Assembly: GCA_038142005.1 (NCBI GenBank)
Contig: JAYQJE010000001.1
Coordinates: 992,001 to 1,056,000, forward strand
Length of the DNA: 64,000 nucleotides
From: SHAN690 sp023262195
Lineage (GTDB): Bacteria > Bacteroidota > Bacteroidia > Flavobacteriales_G > Salibacteraceae
Reading direction: 5' to 3'
Shown here: positions 1 through 9,279 of the stretch, in pieces
How the letters are laid out: every line of letters begins with the position of its first letter
Numbering within the stretch: position 1 is the stretch's first letter
Notes under the pieces: model-generated
Told to the model about the DNA's origin: nothing
Seen by the model: the letters and a program-made list of their open reading frames with translations, nothing else
Database searches by the model: none
Made by a program: the position numbers and the translations under genes

Positions 1-451
1 CATTGTTAAGACTCATGTCCACAACATAATAATTCAGACCATCGCCTACGCCATTATCATCCATGGTGAAGAGGAAGTAGCGGTTGCTATTTAGTATGTC
101 TGGTATGATAAGTGAGCTTTGGGTCGCTTCCCGATTTCCCATTAAATTGCCTCCACCAAGCATTTCTTGGTGCAAGTAATTCCATGCCTTTTCACCGTTG
201 CTGTAAAACAGCAGATTCCCGTTTTCATCCGATATTGTGGATGAGCCTTGAGAAAGCACAGCACCGGCAATATTTGCGGTAAAATTCACTGGGGTCGGTC
301 CAGAGAAATCGATTCCACAATTTGTGGGCATCGCCCAATTGTATGCCCGCTCTCTTTGCCCAAAAGTGTATGAGCTAGCGATGAGAAGTATGAGTAGACA
401 ACTTATTTTTACGCTCCACAACTGTTGCTCATATGTGCAATCTAACTTCAT
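1..451 (-). CDS. Secreted T9SS-type protein, N-terminal part (continues beyond window)
   Basis: An open minus-strand frame enters from the window edge and can start at ATG 451 or, giving a better signal peptide, at TTG 421. It opens with a hydrophobic stretch CLLILLIASSYTFGQ ending in a likely signal peptidase site. The mature part carries NCGIDFSG, GNLLFYSNGEKAWN and RYFLFTMDD, the pattern at the start of many large Bacteroidota gliding-motility/T9SS cargo proteins. The sorting domain itself would lie outside the window. It is divergent from the lipoprotein gene starting at 462, so the two share a very short promoter region or the real start is the downstream TTG. The exact family is not established. 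Confidence 0.7.
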   Translation of the reverse strand, partial: MKLDCTYEQQLWSVKISCLLILLIASSYTFGQRERAYNWAMPTNCGIDFSGPTPVNFTANIAGAVLSQGSSTISDENGNLLFYSNGEKAWNYLHQEMLGGGNLMGNREATQSSLIIPDILNSNRYFLFTMDDNGVGDGLNYYVVDMSLNN

Positions 452-461
452 TAAATCGAAT

Positions 462-929
462 ATGAAATTGGCTCGATATTGTTTTATTGTATTGCTCGTA
501 GGTTTGTTTTCGGGTTGTGAAGTTAAGGACATTCAGCTTGTTGAAGTGGAATCGGTGAAGGTTCTGAATGTTAACAAGCGCAACATTGATGGAATTCTTA
601 ACATTAAGCTAGAAAATCCAAATGCGTTCGGAGTAAAGGTCAAATCGGCCGACTTTGAAATTTGGGCGAACAATGCCGTGGTTGGAAAAGCAAAGCTCAC
701 CGATCCATTTAAAATTGAATCCAATTCGACCCAATCATACCCTGTACATTTAAGCGGAGACTTGAGCAATGCCATTTCTGGTGGAATAGGAAGTATAGTT
801 GGTTTGTTGATGGGCAAAGAGCCTACAATGCGCATTAAGGGAAAGTTGAAAGCTTCCAGCTTTTTGATTACAAAAACAGTGGAAATAGATGAACAGACGG
901 ATATTCCAATTTCTTCATTTATCCGTTAA
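462..929 (+). CDS. LEA14-like (LEA type 2) lipoprotein
   Basis: The chosen ATG at 462 gives a classic lipoprotein signal MKLARYCFIVLLVGLFSGC, so the Cys at residue 19 would be lipidated after signal peptidase II cleavage. The open frame extends upstream to 324 but without signal features. The mature ~137 residues match the LEA14/LEA_2 beta-sandwich: NIKLENPNAFGVKVKS (the 'NPN' signature), then TQSYPVHLSGDL. In bacteria this fold is seen in small envelope lipoproteins of unknown role; no enzyme activity is expected. Its stop overlaps by 11 bases the 3' end of the convergent GH3 gene. Confidence 0.75.
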   Translation: MKLARYCFIVLLVGLFSGCEVKDIQLVEVESVKVLNVNKRNIDGILNIKLENPNAFGVKVKSADFEIWANNAVVGKAKLTDPFKIESNSTQSYPVHLSGDLSNAISGGIGSIVGLLMGKEPTMRIKGKLKASSFLITKTVEIDEQTDIPISSFIR

Positions 930-2010
930 ACTCCATACCCAAGCAGATCTTCAGTTTTAATATGCGCAATACAGACTCGGTAACTTGTTGAGCAAACTCA
1001 GGATTCATTTCCATTTCTGCGAGGATTTCATTGATCGTTTCCTCTTCATTTACGGGCATTAGTATCATATCACAACCTGCCATGGCGGCTAATAGACCGC
1101 AATGTGGAATGGCACTGACCGCACCCATATTCATAGCATCGGTAATGATGATCCCATCGAAACCAAGTTCGTCTCGAAGGAGGTCTGTCACTACCACACG
1201 GCTAAGCGTTGAGGGTAAACCATCGGTATTGTATTTCTCATTGTTTTCAATGGCAATGTGACCGACCATGATACTTAGCACACCAGCGTCAATGAGTGGT
1301 TGGTAAATGTCAACCTCGGTTAACTCACCATCGATGTAAACAAGTTTTTTGTGGGTATCACCCGCCACTCTTCCGTGGCCAGGAAAATGCTTAGCTGTTG
1401 CAACAATGCCGTCTTTTTGTGTTGCCTCAATAAATGTCAAAGCTCTTGGTAAAACCTCGTCTGTGGTAAGTCCAAAATTGCGATTCCCAATAGCTTCATT
1501 GTCTGCGGATAGATCCACCACAGGGGCAAAGTTTTGCTGAAATCCTACATGATGCAAGGTGCTGTCAATCACCTTTACGGCTCCAATAATTTGTTCGTCA
1601 GTTTTAAGGGTATTGGTTGCTGGCATTTCAGGTGTGCCGGGCATCCGTCTATTAAAAAGACTAGGTTCAGCATCCATGCTCATCAACAGAGGCCAGCCTG
1701 CGCTCATGGCATTGATTTCATCTATTTGTACCTTAAATGCATTTGGATCTCCGCTTAAAAAGATGATTCCACCAATTTTCCTTTTCTTGATTAGTGGCTT
1801 TACATGCTCATACGGTTTGCCAAGATTGCCTGAGGAGGCCACAATCATTTGTGCCACTCGCTCCTCATCAGTCATACCTCTGAAAATGGCTTCAGCACGC
1901 TGTGCCACTTCAGGAGTGTTGAAATAGTCTTGTAGACCAACAGGTCTTTGAGCAATGTTGCATCCAAGTTGCGCAAACACTACTATGATTATCAAACCAA
2001 TCTTTTTCAT
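919..2010 (-). CDS. Glycoside hydrolase family 3 (beta-N-acetylhexosaminidase-like) lipoprotein
   Basis: The start at 2010 gives the lipoprotein-type leader MKKIGLIIIVVFAQLGC; the frame stays open 90 bases further upstream. The body is a single GH3 TIM-barrel of about 340 residues: PLLMSMDAEPS, the substrate-loop motif KHFPGHGRVAGDTH, whose Asp-x-His is the general acid pair of NagZ-type enzymes, and GIIITDAMNMGA carrying the predicted nucleophile Asp. A one-domain GH3 with KHFPGHG points to beta-N-acetylglucosaminidase activity, possibly in peptidoglycan turnover, but here exported rather than cytoplasmic like Escherichia coli NagZ. Bacteroidota often fuse this domain to a serine beta-lactamase domain; that is absent here. 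Substrate is inferred. Confidence 0.85.
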   Translation of the reverse strand: MKKIGLIIIVVFAQLGCNIAQRPVGLQDYFNTPEVAQRAEAIFRGMTDEERVAQMIVASSGNLGKPYEHVKPLIKKRKIGGIIFLSGDPNAFKVQIDEINAMSAGWPLLMSMDAEPSLFNRRMPGTPEMPATNTLKTDEQIIGAVKVIDSTLHHVGFQQNFAPVVDLSADNEAIGNRNFGLTTDEVLPRALTFIEATQKDGIVATAKHFPGHGRVAGDTHKKLVYIDGELTEVDIYQPLIDAGVLSIMVGHIAIENNEKYNTDGLPSTLSRVVVTDLLRDELGFDGIIITDAMNMGAVSAIPHCGLLAAMAGCDMILMPVNEEETINEILAEMEMNPEFAQQVTESVLRILKLKICLGMEFNG

Positions 2011-2139
2011 AATGTATTCAAACCTAGAATCTTTCAATTCTATGATAATGGGGTTGACAGAATCTTTTGAACCTTGAATTGTAAATGGTGGGCCAATCAA
2101 ACCTCATAATTGCACTAGGTTTGCAATAAAGTTGCCAAA

Positions 2140-3465
2140 GTGAAGAATCAGATCACAGACTTTATTAATCATAGAATTTGGGAGATAAAACCCCAAGATC
2201 GACCGCCATTAATGGCGTTTCTGTTCAAGCAGCTACAGATTATAATTATAGTATCTCGAAATTTCACGAAAGATAAGCTACAAGTTCAGGCTGCAAGTTT
2301 GACTTATTACACTTTACTATCCGTGGTGCCAATTGTAGCTATGGCTTTTGCTGTGGCTAAGGGTTTTGGATTTGAAGAGTCATTAGAACAAGAGCTAACC
2401 AACGTATTATCTGGTCACCAAGAGGTGATTGATCAAGTAATGACCTTCGCCAATCGGATGCTTGAGAATACCCAAGGCGGTGTTCTTGCCGGTGTTGGTG
2501 TAATGGTTTTACTCTGGAGTGTTATGCAGCTGCTTATAAGTATTGAGAATTCATTTAACGATATATGGCAGGTGGCCAGCGCTCGGCCGTGGATTCGAAA
2601 GATTACAGAATACTTTTCAATCATGCTGTTGGCGCCAATACTCCTCATATTGTCAAGCAGCATCACGGTATTGGTGACTACCGAAGTGCAAAACCTCATT
2701 CTGAGTGTTTCATTTCTAGAAGCGATTGGTCCGTTGGTGATGTTCTTATTCAAATTAATTCCCTACACCCTGATTTGGCTGACCTTCACCTTCGTTTATA
2801 TGGTAATGCCTAATACGAAAGTCAATTTTCAATCGGCACTAATAGCGGGTGTTATAGCTGGCACAGCGTTTCAAATGGTTGAGTGGGCATATATAGAGTT
2901 TCAAGTGGGGGTGAGTAAATACAATGCGATTTACGGAAGTTTTGCCGCTTTACCCTTGTTTTTGATTTGGGTAAACATCAGTTGGCTCATCACGCTAATC
3001 GGTGCAGAGGTGGCATACGCTAATCAATTTGTTTCTGAAATAAAGAATGAGAAAGATGGAAATCGACTCAGCCTGCGTCAACAACATATAGTTTCGCTAA
3101 TGATTGCCAAAAGATTGGATGACATATTTCAAGCAGGTTCTGATCCGGAAACGGCACATCAAATTAGTCAACAACTGGACCTTCCATTCGGCATTACCAC
3201 CAAGGTCCTCAACCTTATGTGTGGTGTTCACCTAGCGCTCAGTGTTGATCTCGAAAACAACAATGACAATAGAGGGTATGTGCCAGCCAGAAACTTAGGC
3301 GAAATGAACATCAAGTCCTTTGTTAGCGCACTCAATCAACATGGTGAAACCGACCTTAAATCATTGTTTAACGACACTTACTTGCGTTATTCGGATGCTT
3401 ATGCTAGTTTATTTGATGCAACGCAAAGCGAACAACAAAACACTAAAATCTCCGGCCTGATTTGA
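2140..3465 (+). CDS. YihY/BrkB family inner-membrane protein
   Basis: The protein has the YihY (formerly misnamed ribonuclease BN) layout: a cytoplasmic N-terminus, VQAASLTYYTLLSVVPIVAM at the first membrane segment, about six membrane helices to residue ~300 including FAALPLFLIWVNISWLITLIG, then a soluble tail of ~130 residues that is usual in Bacteroidota members. The biochemical role of the family is unknown; the old RNase BN assignment was withdrawn. Its stop overlaps the start of the next gene by four bases (TTGA), so the two are probably cotranscribed and translationally coupled. Confidence 0.85.
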   Translation: MKNQITDFINHRIWEIKPQDRPPLMAFLFKQLQIIIIVSRNFTKDKLQVQAASLTYYTLLSVVPIVAMAFAVAKGFGFEESLEQELTNVLSGHQEVIDQVMTFANRMLENTQGGVLAGVGVMVLLWSVMQLLISIENSFNDIWQVASARPWIRKITEYFSIMLLAPILLILSSSITVLVTTEVQNLILSVSFLEAIGPLVMFLFKLIPYTLIWLTFTFVYMVMPNTKVNFQSALIAGVIAGTAFQMVEWAYIEFQVGVSKYNAIYGSFAALPLFLIWVNISWLITLIGAEVAYANQFVSEIKNEKDGNRLSLRQQHIVSLMIAKRLDDIFQAGSDPETAHQISQQLDLPFGITTKVLNLMCGVHLALSVDLENNNDNRGYVPARNLGEMNIKSFVSALNQHGETDLKSLFNDTYLRYSDAYASLFDATQSEQQNTKISGLI

Positions 3466-4793
3466 AAAAGCCTCTGACTGTGATTCTTGTGTGGCTCACT
3501 ATTTCATTGGGTCAAGCACAAGACTTCGATACCCTTAAAATAATGAGTTACAATCTTCTTTATTATGGAGAGACAACCAGCTTTTGCACTGGCTCAAACA
3601 ACCCGATTGCCCAAAAGGATGTTTTCCTCAAGGTGATCATGGATCGTGCAAAGCCCGATATACTCGTGGTTAATGAAATGGGGGCTTCTAACGTATATGC
3701 AAGTCGGATTTTAGAAAAAGCTCTAAATGTGGATGGGCAAACCGAATATGAGGCGGCCTCCATCAAAAACAATGGCTTTTCAGATTTAGTCAACGGCATA
3801 TTCTATAGAGGCGACAAGCTGGAATTGTTGAGCCACAAAAGCGTGAAAGAAGCAAACAATGGTTCTAATTTGGTTCGAGTTGTTGACATTGCACAATTCT
3901 ATTATCGTGACGTCAATCTGACTGCTGAATCCGATACGGTCTTCATTTATGTTTTAGCTGCGCACCTCAAGGCTGGTGACTCGAGCAGCGCTCGAGCGGA
4001 TCGTGATATTGCTACCGAGGCCGTTATGGATAGATTGCTTGATGATTATCCTCCAGGATATTACATGTTTTGTGGAGATTTCAATATGCAGTCGTCCAAT
4101 GAAGACGCCTATCAAAACCTGGCAGCGGCAAGCAATGGGTTGTATAGATTTTATGATCCAATAAATCAATCAGGTACTTGGCATAATAGCGCTTCGTTTG
4201 CAGAACATCACACTCAAAGCACACGGCAATCACAAACCAACGGAGGCTGCTTTTCTGGCGGTGGAATGGATGATCGTTTTGATCTCATTTTAGCCTCTGG
4301 TCAGGTTATTCAAGATACAGGTGATGTTTCTTACATCGATGGTAGCTACCGAGCTTTTGGTCAAGATGGTAATCATTTCAATAAGGCCATCAATGATGGG
4401 GCAAACAACAGTGTTCCATCTACGGTGTTGGCCGCGCTGTATGAATTGAGTGATCACCTACCTGTGCAAATGAATTTTAAAGTGCGTCTTCAGGAGTCGT
4501 TACCCGTAGATACAACGGATACTACGGGGGATTCAACCACGTATATTCCATTTGTGGCAAAACCACAGGGCAGGATATGGACTCAAAATTCACGGCTTAG
4601 GGTAGATTGTTTTAGCCCATCGGGTGGAGAAATTAATATCTACTCGCTTGATGGTAGCTTATCTCAGAGCATTGCAGTTGCGCATGGTTATAATGAGCTT
4701 GAAACAACGGTCATTAAAACAGGGCTGTACATCGTTCGGCTCTCCACATATAGTGGATCCCAAGTCAAGAAAATCTGGATTAGTTCGGATTAG
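3462..4793 (+). CDS. Secreted endonuclease/exonuclease/phosphatase-family protein with T9SS type A tail
   Basis: Starts at TTG 3462 inside the previous stop codon. Residues 1-19 are a signal peptide ending GQAQ. The EEP fold follows: KIMSYNLLYYG (metal-side Asn), VVNEMG (catalytic Glu), CGDFNMQSSNEDAY (Asp-x-Asn) and SDHLPV near residue 330 (Asp-His pair). All catalytic positions look intact, so it could be an exported DNase or phosphodiesterase; the substrate cannot be told. The last ~75 residues, containing INIYSLDGS and GLYIVRLSTYSG, form a type A sorting domain for outer-membrane export by T9SS. A Thr-rich linker (VDTTDTTGDSTTY) separates the two parts. Confidence 0.85.
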   Translation: MKKPLTVILVWLTISLGQAQDFDTLKIMSYNLLYYGETTSFCTGSNNPIAQKDVFLKVIMDRAKPDILVVNEMGASNVYASRILEKALNVDGQTEYEAASIKNNGFSDLVNGIFYRGDKLELLSHKSVKEANNGSNLVRVVDIAQFYYRDVNLTAESDTVFIYVLAAHLKAGDSSSARADRDIATEAVMDRLLDDYPPGYYMFCGDFNMQSSNEDAYQNLAAASNGLYRFYDPINQSGTWHNSASFAEHHTQSTRQSQTNGGCFSGGGMDDRFDLILASGQVIQDTGDVSYIDGSYRAFGQDGNHFNKAINDGANNSVPSTVLAALYELSDHLPVQMNFKVRLQESLPVDTTDTTGDSTTYIPFVAKPQGRIWTQNSRLRVDCFSPSGGEINIYSLDGSLSQSIAVAHGYNELETTVIKTGLYIVRLSTYSGSQVKKIWISSD

Positions 4794-4801
4794 TAAACAT
4801 T

Positions 4802-5305
4802 TTAGCGCAATACATACTTTTTCTCACTATCCAGTTTGATGTAGGTGAAGAGTAGGATGGTAAAAGACCATAGCGATGATCCTCCATAGCTGAAAAACGG
4901 AAGCGGAATTCCAACAACTGGGGCTAAGCCTATGGCCATACCAACATTGATGGCGAAGTGAATAAAAAAGATGCTCGCTACGCAGTAGCCAAAGATTCGT
5001 GTAAACTCACTGCGTTGTGTTTCGCTGCGCCAAATGATTCTAGTAATGAGTATCACGAATAATGACACCACCACTAAACTGCCCAGAAACCCCCATTCTT
5101 CGCCTACGGTGCAAAAAATGAAGTCAGTACTCTGTTCGGGAACGAAGTGAAATTTTGTTTGTGTCCCTTGCAAGAAACCCTTTCCGCTGAATCCACCTGA
5201 ACCGATGGCAATTTTTGATTGATGCACATTATATCCCGCACCTTGTGGATCAGATACGATACCGAGCAACTCATTAATTCGGTTTTGGTGGTGTGGTTGT
5301 AGCAC
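4802..5305 (-). CDS. rodA: RodA, C-terminal part (frame-shifted from the part at 5341-6117)
   Basis: C-terminal third of the SEDS peptidoglycan glycosyltransferase RodA/MrdB: LQPHHQNRINELLG, then GFLQGTQTKFHFVPEQSTDF, EEWGF and PLPFFSYGGSSL, all hallmark SEDS motifs, with four membrane helices. The reading frame actually continues upstream as WFVAGTTYAAVLVYFFS to about 5383 and joins the other piece there. The joint is a C3 run (5381-5383 on the plus strand) that needs one more base to give a continuous protein of about 430 residues, the normal RodA length. Confidence 0.9.
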   Translation of the reverse strand: MLQPHHQNRINELLGIVSDPQGAGYNVHQSKIAIGSGGFSGKGFLQGTQTKFHFVPEQSTDFIFCTVGEEWGFLGSLVVVSLFVILITRIIWRSETQRSEFTRIFGYCVASIFFIHFAINVGMAIGLAPVVGIPLPFFSYGGSSLWSFTILLFTYIKLDSEKKYVLR

Positions 5306-5340
5306 TTTGTCAAATAGGTAATCGACTGAAAAGAAATAGA

Positions 5341-6117
5341 CTAAAACAGCTGCATACGTAGTTCCCGCGACAAACCAGCTCCCTTGATTTTACGCATTAG
5401 ATAAATTGCAAGCGCCACCACAGCGGTCAGAGCAATCGCAAATATCTGGGCGCCACTTATGGTCAGGTCATTCCAAGGGCTTACTTCTATGGTTTTCATG
5501 TAAAGCGCCAGAATGAAAAGTGTAATCATCGATATTCCAGCAATAAATATCCACTTGCTTAGGCCTTGACGATAAAGCACAATGAGCAAAGCAAAGAATA
5601 CCAGCGTAGAGCCAACATCTGGCTGAAGTAGGATAAGGATTACAGGCGTTATGATGAATCCAATAGCCATCAGCTTTGTTCTCAATTGTTTGAAATTTTG
5701 ACCTTGATGACTCAGAAATTTTGCCATAGCAAGCGCGGTGCCATATTTAGCAATCTCGGTGGGTTGAAAACTCACAGGCCCGAGCACAAACCAACTTTGA
5801 GCTCCTTTGATTTCACTTCCAAAAATGAGCACAGCCACTAGCAAAAAGAGGCCAAGACCATAGATGAGGTAAGCAAAAGTTTCAAAGAATCTATAATCGA
5901 GAAGGAGTAGAACAATGCCAATAACAGCCGCGAGACCAATCCAAAGCAGTTGCTTCCCATGGTTTTGGGTCATATCAGTGATGCCACGGTGGGCTTCGTC
6001 AAAGGTGGCGGCATAAATGCTCAGCCAACCAAACAGCACCATCAAGCTGTAAATTGCCACAAGCACCCAGTCGATATCGTCAAATATGCTACTCCTCGTC
6101 CTCATCTTCTGCAGCAA
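5341..6117 (-). CDS. rodA: RodA, N-terminal part
   Basis: First two thirds of the rod-shape SEDS glycosyltransferase, which polymerises lipid II together with PBP2. It shows the SEDS signatures GAQSWFVLGPVSFQPTEIAK and LLQPDVGSTLVF, with about eight membrane helices. Translation may begin at 6117 or at the ATG 6105; either start lies inside the 3' end of mrdA, so the two are coupled. The frame is lost after MRKIKG at ~5383, where a one-base-short C run puts the remainder into another frame; the last 14 residues of this open frame are therefore artefactual. Confidence 0.9.
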   Translation of the reverse strand: MLQKMRTRSSIFDDIDWVLVAIYSLMVLFGWLSIYAATFDEAHRGITDMTQNHGKQLLWIGLAAVIGIVLLLLDYRFFETFAYLIYGLGLFLLVAVLIFGSEIKGAQSWFVLGPVSFQPTEIAKYGTALAMAKFLSHQGQNFKQLRTKLMAIGFIITPVILILLQPDVGSTLVFFALLIVLYRQGLSKWIFIAGISMITLFILALYMKTIEVSPWNDLTISGAQIFAIALTAVVALAIYLMRKIKGAGLSRELRMQLF

Positions 6118-7912
6118 TTAAATCGGCCTCCAAGATTCGCGCTTCCTTAATTGAATCTGTTTTTCCGGTCAGGTATTTTTCAATCATCAAACTGGCTATG
6201 GGTGCGGCCCAAGTGCCGCCAAACCCAGAATTTTCTACGTACACGGCAACTGCAATTTGCGGGTCATTTTTTGGCGCAAACGCGATGAATACACTGTGGT
6301 CTTTGCCATGTGGATTTTCCGCGGTTCCTGTTTTACCACATACCTTGATTCCGTCTATTCGTGCCCTTCGGGCGGTTCCTCCAGGTTTTGACACCACCCA
6401 TTCCATGGCATCGATGATGGGCCTGAAATAAGCAGTATCAATACCCGTATCATGCCGTTGCCAGTTTAATGTCTGGCTTGTATCCTCGATGGTTTTGATT
6501 AAGTGAGGGTCGATATAATAGCCTTTGTTCGCGATGATGCCTGCTAAGTTGGCCATTTGAATTGGGACGACCTCAAGCTCACCTTGGCCTATGCTCAAGC
6601 TATATATGGTACTAAAGGCCCATCTGCGTTTTCCATAGATTTTATCGTAAAACGAAGCATCAGGAACACTCCCTGCTTTAAGGTTCGGTAGGTCAAGCGC
6701 GAGACTGCTGCCCAAACCAAAGCGCCTTACATTGCTTGACCACTTTTCCATTCCCAGGGCACTGTCTTCAAAATAGCTTTTTGCTTCATTGCGATTGATC
6801 AACCTTCGGAACACCTCATGGTAATAAGGATTACAACTCATCTGTATGGCCTCACGAAGGTTTTGACAGTTGGGGTGGTTATGACAGCCAACCAAGGCTT
6901 TATTGCACGAAATCCCCGTCCTTTCTGTGATGACTTGGGCTTCTAAACCAATGAGCGACTGAATTAATTTAAAAATCGAGCCTGGGGGATATTTCGCCAT
7001 GAGTGCTCGGTTAAAGAGCGGGTTGAGGCTATCATTTGCGGCCAGCAACTGATAGTTTTTAGCACGCTTTACGCCAACCAAAAGATTGGGATCGTATGTT
7101 GGGCTAGAAATAAGGCATATTACTTCTCCCGTTTTTGGCTCGATGGCCACAATGCTTCCCTTCTTGTGATTCATTAATTGTTCGCCATAGCGTTGAATGC
7201 CTAAATCGATGGAGCTGATCAGGTCAATTCCGGCTTTGGCTTGGATATCCAATGCTCCTCCACGATACCGACCTTGTACGGTGTTGTGCACATCAACCAT
7301 TAAAACCTCGCGGCCTTGATTTCCGCGCAGCGCTGTTTCATATTGTTTCTCAATTCCACTGATCCCAATGAAGTCACCAGATTTATAGAACGAGTCTGTT
7401 TCTAGTTGATTTGGACTGACTTCTCCGATGTAGCCAAGCACATGCGCAGCGACACTGTCAGGGTAGATACGCAAGCTTCGTTTTTGACCAAAAAATCCTG
7501 GGAATTCATACAACCGCTCAGCCAACCGCCCGTATTCATCCGCACTGAGTTGCTTCTTAAAAATGCTGGCCCTGTAGTTCGAATAGGATTGTGCTTGGTC
7601 ATAATTCTCTTTAAACTCATCGAGGGTAATGGACAAGAGTTTACAAAAAGCAAGCGTATCCATTTCATCAACCTGTCTTGGTATGACCATTAAATCATAC
7701 GCAGCTTGATTCATCACCAACACATCGCCATTGCGATCATAAATAATACCTCTAGCAGGATACTCAGTCACATACCTGAGCGCTTGGTTATCAGCTGAGG
7801 AAGCATACGTGTCGTCAATTACTTGGATGTAGAGTAGCCTCAAGATAAAGATCAGACCAATTAAAGCCACCACTCCAATGACCACAATCTTACGGCTCTC
7901 AAGATTATTCAT
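6089..7912 (-). CDS. mrdA: Penicillin-binding protein 2 (elongation transpeptidase)
   Basis: A 607-residue class B PBP with one N-terminal membrane anchor (residues ~8-30), a pedestal domain starting at YVTEYPARGIIYDRNG, and a transpeptidase domain with all three active-site motifs: SIFK at 312-315 (acylated Ser), SCN at 359-361 and KTGT at 527-530. It cross-links peptidoglycan during cell elongation with RodA and the MreBCD scaffold. A short acidic tail (AEDEDEE) ends the protein. It sits between mreD (8-base overlap) and rodA in the conserved order, so expression is operonic. Confidence 0.95.
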   Translation of the reverse strand: MNNLESRKIVVIGVVALIGLIFILRLLYIQVIDDTYASSADNQALRYVTEYPARGIIYDRNGDVLVMNQAAYDLMVIPRQVDEMDTLAFCKLLSITLDEFKENYDQAQSYSNYRASIFKKQLSADEYGRLAERLYEFPGFFGQKRSLRIYPDSVAAHVLGYIGEVSPNQLETDSFYKSGDFIGISGIEKQYETALRGNQGREVLMVDVHNTVQGRYRGGALDIQAKAGIDLISSIDLGIQRYGEQLMNHKKGSIVAIEPKTGEVICLISSPTYDPNLLVGVKRAKNYQLLAANDSLNPLFNRALMAKYPPGSIFKLIQSLIGLEAQVITERTGISCNKALVGCHNHPNCQNLREAIQMSCNPYYHEVFRRLINRNEAKSYFEDSALGMEKWSSNVRRFGLGSSLALDLPNLKAGSVPDASFYDKIYGKRRWAFSTIYSLSIGQGELEVVPIQMANLAGIIANKGYYIDPHLIKTIEDTSQTLNWQRHDTGIDTAYFRPIIDAMEWVVSKPGGTARRARIDGIKVCGKTGTAENPHGKDHSVFIAFAPKNDPQIAVAVYVENSGFGGTWAAPIASLMIEKYLTGKTDSIKEARILEADLIAAEDEDEE

Positions 7913-8435
7913 AGCCGCTCGTTTTACGGGTATCCCGCACGAATATTAATTGCACCAATAGGATCAGAATTACCGTGAGCATGGTGCTTGAGACTGACTT
8001 GGTTATGGTCCACCAAAAACCAGACATCCGAAACATCTCGATAAAAAATAGGATAAAATGATGGAGTGCTGCGAGCAGAGTGGCGTAAGTTCCAAACCAA
8101 AGCCATCCCATTTGACGCACGCTGGGAAATCTTGTAAAATCATAACCATCGCGCGGAGCCATATACATAAGAATGTATGGTCTGCAGAAAGCTGCAAATG
8201 TGGTGGCTATGGTGTGCATGCCCAAAGTTTGACTGAATAGATCAATCGATAGTCCGAGCAGAAATCCAATGATTAGCCCCAATGTAGGTCTAAAATCTAC
8301 AGGAAGGATGATCAGAAAATATACATATAGATAGGGATTGAGAATTCCCGAAAAGGCAATGTTGTTAAGCAACAGCACTTGCACCAGCACGAGCAGCACA
8401 AATTGCAGTATATATCGAATAATCAATCGATCCAT
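7905..8435 (-). CDS. mreD: Rod shape-determining protein MreD
   Basis: A 176-residue integral membrane protein with about five or six hydrophobic helices, starting ILQFVLLVLVQVLLLNN, the usual size and hydropathy of MreD. Sequence conservation in this family is low, so the call rests partly on position: it overlaps mreC by 13 bases on one side and mrdA by 8 on the other. MreD links MreC and the cytoskeletal MreB to the synthetic enzymes. Confidence 0.88.
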   Translation of the reverse strand: MDRLIIRYILQFVLLVLVQVLLLNNIAFSGILNPYLYVYFLIILPVDFRPTLGLIIGFLLGLSIDLFSQTLGMHTIATTFAAFCRPYILMYMAPRDGYDFTRFPSVRQMGWLWFGTYATLLAALHHFILFFIEMFRMSGFWWTITKSVSSTMLTVILILLVQLIFVRDTRKTSGYE

Positions 8436-9235
8436 TGCGTAGTGCTTTGCATGAGTGAATCGTACTCGGTTTTATGTAAGTTTTGTATGATATAGAGGCT
8501 GCTAACTTTTCGAAAATCTGATGCTAGGCGTACCTTAATTTCTTGAAAACCACTGCTTTCATCCTTTTGTGATGATTCAGCAGCTCCAATGATAATTCCT
8601 GGTGGGAAGACCCCACCTCCACCTCTGGTGACCACAAGTTGGCCGCTGTCTACCTCCACATGGTTGGGGATATTTTCAAGCATTATGTATTGCTCGTCTA
8701 TCCCTGTCCAGCTGCATTGCCCAAAATACTCGGTGCTTTTCAACCTCGCGCTGATATTGCTTTGACTATGAATTAGAGGCAGAATGGATGAATAATTTGC
8801 GCTGGTAGAATGGATGATGCCAAGGACACCATCATTCCCAATGACAGCAGATGCGGGTTTAATACCCTGTTCAGACCCAGCATTGATAATAATGTAGTTG
8901 TTCTCTAAATGATAAGTGCTCTGGATTGCCTCTGCTGCGATTACGGTGAAATCTCCGAGCCGCTTATGCTGGGCTCCAGCTTGTGCGTTGAGTTGCTCGT
9001 CAATCAGTTTTGCATTGGTTTCTCTAAGCTTATCATTTTCATCAATGAGGCCAACGTATTGACCAAAAGCATTTTGCCATTCATACAAGCGTCCCGAAAT
9101 GGCCACGCTGGATTGTTGGAGTTTAGATTGATGAAAATCATTGAAGTTGACCAACAGATAAAACCCGATTAACTCCAGCACCAAAAAAACAATGGTGAAG
9201 TGATGTAACCAGATAAAATTCAGCAAGTTTCGCAT
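8423..9235 (-). CDS. mreC: Rod shape-determining protein MreC
   Basis: 270 residues: a short cytoplasmic start, a membrane helix (IVFLVLELIGFYLLV), a coiled coil of ~45 residues (YVGLIDENDKLRETNAKLID) and the periplasmic beta domains with NAGSEQGIKPASAVIGNDG and GVLGIIHSTSANYSSILPL, the conserved MreC core. It organises the elongasome in the periplasm. A 44-base gap separates it from mreB. Confidence 0.93.
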   Translation of the reverse strand: MRNLLNFIWLHHFTIVFLVLELIGFYLLVNFNDFHQSKLQQSSVAISGRLYEWQNAFGQYVGLIDENDKLRETNAKLIDEQLNAQAGAQHKRLGDFTVIAAEAIQSTYHLENNYIIINAGSEQGIKPASAVIGNDGVLGIIHSTSANYSSILPLIHSQSNISARLKSTEYFGQCSWTGIDEQYIMLENIPNHVEVDSGQLVVTRGGGGVFPPGIIIGAAESSQKDESSGFQEIKVRLASDFRKVSSLYIIQNLHKTEYDSLMQSTTQWID

Positions 9236-9279
9236 TAACTCAATGTTGCTTCTGCGTCAAAGCTAGTTGCTGAGGACCA

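Noticed and set aside
324..461. N-terminal extension of the LEA14-like protein
   Set aside because: The upstream codons overlap the divergent gene and hide the lipoprotein signal that begins at 462.
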